Below are positions 4,347 to 5,442 of a stretch of DNA of 5,442 nt, piece by piece. Where the stretch lies: assembly GCA_037440765.1 (NCBI GenBank), contig JBBITL010000156.1:1-5442 (forward strand). The letters run 5' to 3'. The position numbers and the translations under genes were made by a program. Position 1 is the stretch's first letter, and each line of letters begins with the position of its first letter. The notes under the pieces were generated by a model. The model did not search any database and was not told the DNA's origin. It saw nothing but the letters and a program-made list of their open reading frames with translations. This DNA comes from DTKY01 sp037440765 (GTDB lineage Bacteria > Acidobacteriota > Terriglobia > Bryobacterales > Bryobacteraceae).

Positions 4347-5442
4347 ATGCACGACCTGTCCCTCTTCCGCGCCAACCTGGACCGGATCGCGGACCGCCTG
4401 GCCGCGCGCGGTATCCGCCTGAACGTCGAGGAGATACGCGAGCTCGACCAGCGCCGGCGGGCGGCGGTGACCGAGGCTGAGACTCTTAAAGCGCAGCGGA
4501 ACGCCGCCAGCGGCGAGATCAGCAAGTTGCGCAAGCAGGGCGTGGACACGGCCGCCGAGCAGAAGAAGGTGCGCGAGATCGGCGACCGGATAGCGGCGCT
4601 GGACGGGCAGGTCAAGGAACTGGACGAGCAGTTCCGCGAGATGCTGGCGGGCATCCCCAATATTCCGCACGAGTCGGTACCAGCCGGGGCGGGACCGGAG
4701 GACAACGTCGAGGTGCGCCGCTGGGGCCAGCCGCCGTCCTTCAACTTCGAGCCCAAGGCCCACTGGGACCTCGGCCCGGAGCTGGGCATTCTGGATTTCG
4801 AGCGGGCCGCGAAGATCACCGGCGCGCGCTTTGCCGTCTACTGGGACATGGGGGCGAAGCTGGAGCGCGCGCTCATCAACTTCATGCTGGACGTTCACAC
4901 ACGCGAACACGGCTACACCGAGGTCCTGCCGCCGTTCATGATCAACTCCGCCAGTCTGTTCGGCACCGGGCAGTTGCCCAGGTTCGCCGAGGACCTGTTC
5001 AGGATCGAAGGGACGGATTTCTGGCTGGCGCCCACCGCCGAGGTGCCGGTGACAAATCTCTACCGCGACGAGACGCTCGACGCCGGCCGCCTTCCCATCA
5101 AGCTCTGCGCTTACACGCCGTGCTTCCGGAGCGAGGCAGGGTCGTACGGGAAAGACGTGCGCGGCATCATCCGGCAGCACCAGTTCCAGAAAGTGGAGCT
5201 GGTCAAGTTCACCCGGCCGGATCAGAGCTACGGCGAACTGGAGTCGCTCACAGCGGACGCCGAGGACATCCTGAAGAGGCTGAAGCTCCCCTACCGGACC
5301 GTTGTGCTCTGCACCGGCGATATGGGATTCTCCTCGGCCAAGACGTATGACATCGAGGTCTGGCTGCCGGGGCTGGCGAGCTACAAGGAGATCTCCTCCT
5401 GCTCGAACTTTGAGGCGTTCCAGGCGCGGCGCGCGTCCATCC
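4347..5442 (+). CDS. serS: Seryl-tRNA synthetase, cut by the right window edge
   Basis: This enzyme charges tRNA-Ser (and tRNA-Sec where present) with serine in the cytoplasm. 365 codons are in view of an expected roughly 420-430. Residues 1-105 form the N-terminal tRNA-binding arm: MHDLSLFRANLDRIADRL, then a charged long-helix coiled-coil region (about 30-100, with ETLKAQRNAASGEISKL at 45-61). The class II catalytic core follows, with HWDLG (139-143), TAEVPVTNL (230-238, serine-binding TAE) and motif 2, in which FRSEAGS (260-266) leads to RGIIRQHQFQKVELV (272-286). The segment EISSCSNFEAFQARR (348-362) is also typical. Motif 3 with its ATP-binding arginine would lie beyond the edge. The start matches the family N-terminus. 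There is no Shine-Dalgarno-like sequence in the 20 bases before the ATG. It is divergent from the lipoprotein gene with a 31-base gap. Confidence 0.97.
   Translation, partial: MHDLSLFRANLDRIADRLAARGIRLNVEEIRELDQRRRAAVTEAETLKAQRNAASGEISKLRKQGVDTAAEQKKVREIGDRIAALDGQVKELDEQFREMLAGIPNIPHESVPAGAGPEDNVEVRRWGQPPSFNFEPKAHWDLGPELGILDFERAAKITGARFAVYWDMGAKLERALINFMLDVHTREHGYTEVLPPFMINSASLFGTGQLPRFAEDLFRIEGTDFWLAPTAEVPVTNLYRDETLDAGRLPIKLCAYTPCFRSEAGSYGKDVRGIIRQHQFQKVELVKFTRPDQSYGELESLTADAEDILKRLKLPYRTVVLCTGDMGFSSAKTYDIEVWLPGLASYKEISSCSNFEAFQARRASI

Noticed and set aside
4316..4819. The minus-strand frame of the lipoprotein gene stays open upstream, antisense to serS, up to an ATG at 4819, which would make a 423-residue protein.
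   Set aside because: The upstream part lies opposite conserved serS codons, is a Ser/Arg-rich shadow typical of GC-rich DNA, and would bury the lipoprotein signal peptide. The GTG at 4315 with AGGA upstream explains the gene better.
4326..5180. Long minus-strand open frame (284 codons) antisense to serS.
   Set aside because: Low-complexity Val/Leu/Arg/Glu-rich composition with no family resemblance; serS on the other strand is certain. It is a by-product of high third-position GC.

Overview
The window is high-GC bacterial DNA, packed with genes and free of sequence errors that I can see. The mix of genes points to a GC-rich soil-type bacterium, most likely Acidobacteriota (Bryobacterales/Solibacter-like). 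This placement is an inference: the Isc-type ferredoxin carries an N-terminal insertion, and the lipoprotein and glycosyltransferase have a style I associate with that phylum. There is no rRNA or other marker here to prove it.

Layout. (1) 1-292, minus strand: the first 97 codons of a GT4-type glycosyltransferase, running off the left edge. (2) 293-550: a 258-base divergent intergenic region with a candidate promoter for the glycosyltransferase and two small palindromes. (3) 551-3428, plus strand: a tight four-gene run with gaps of 16, 6 and 9 bases. It encodes a tartronate semialdehyde reductase-like dehydrogenase (garR type), a one-domain STAS anti-sigma-factor antagonist, an Isc-type [2Fe-2S] ferredoxin and a full-length L-rhamnose isomerase (rhaA). 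(4) 3426-3550: a 125-base MITE-like element with 19-base terminal inverted repeats (18/19 matching) bounded by TA. (5) 3548-4315, minus strand: an unrecognised lipoprotein, convergent with rhaA. (6) 4347-5442, plus strand: seryl-tRNA synthetase (serS), divergent from the lipoprotein across only 31 bases and cut by the right edge.

How the genes fit together. RhaA and the GarR-like enzyme suggest plant-derived or polysaccharide sugar and sugar-acid use, but the two do not act in consecutive steps, and no kinase, aldolase, transporter or regulator for rhamnose is present. The STAS protein and ferredoxin between them have no obvious metabolic role in that pathway, so the operon is functionally mixed. 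STAS, ferredoxin and rhaA all lie in the same reading frame; STAS and ferredoxin are separated only by a UGA stop and two codons.

The most striking sequence feature is the small inverted-repeat element between rhaA and the lipoprotein gene. Its two ends begin with TAG on opposite strands, and these provide the stop codons of both flanking convergent genes. I see no CRISPR array, tRNA, rRNA, phage gene, toxin-antitoxin pair or defence system, and nothing that clearly amounts to a new multi-gene system.
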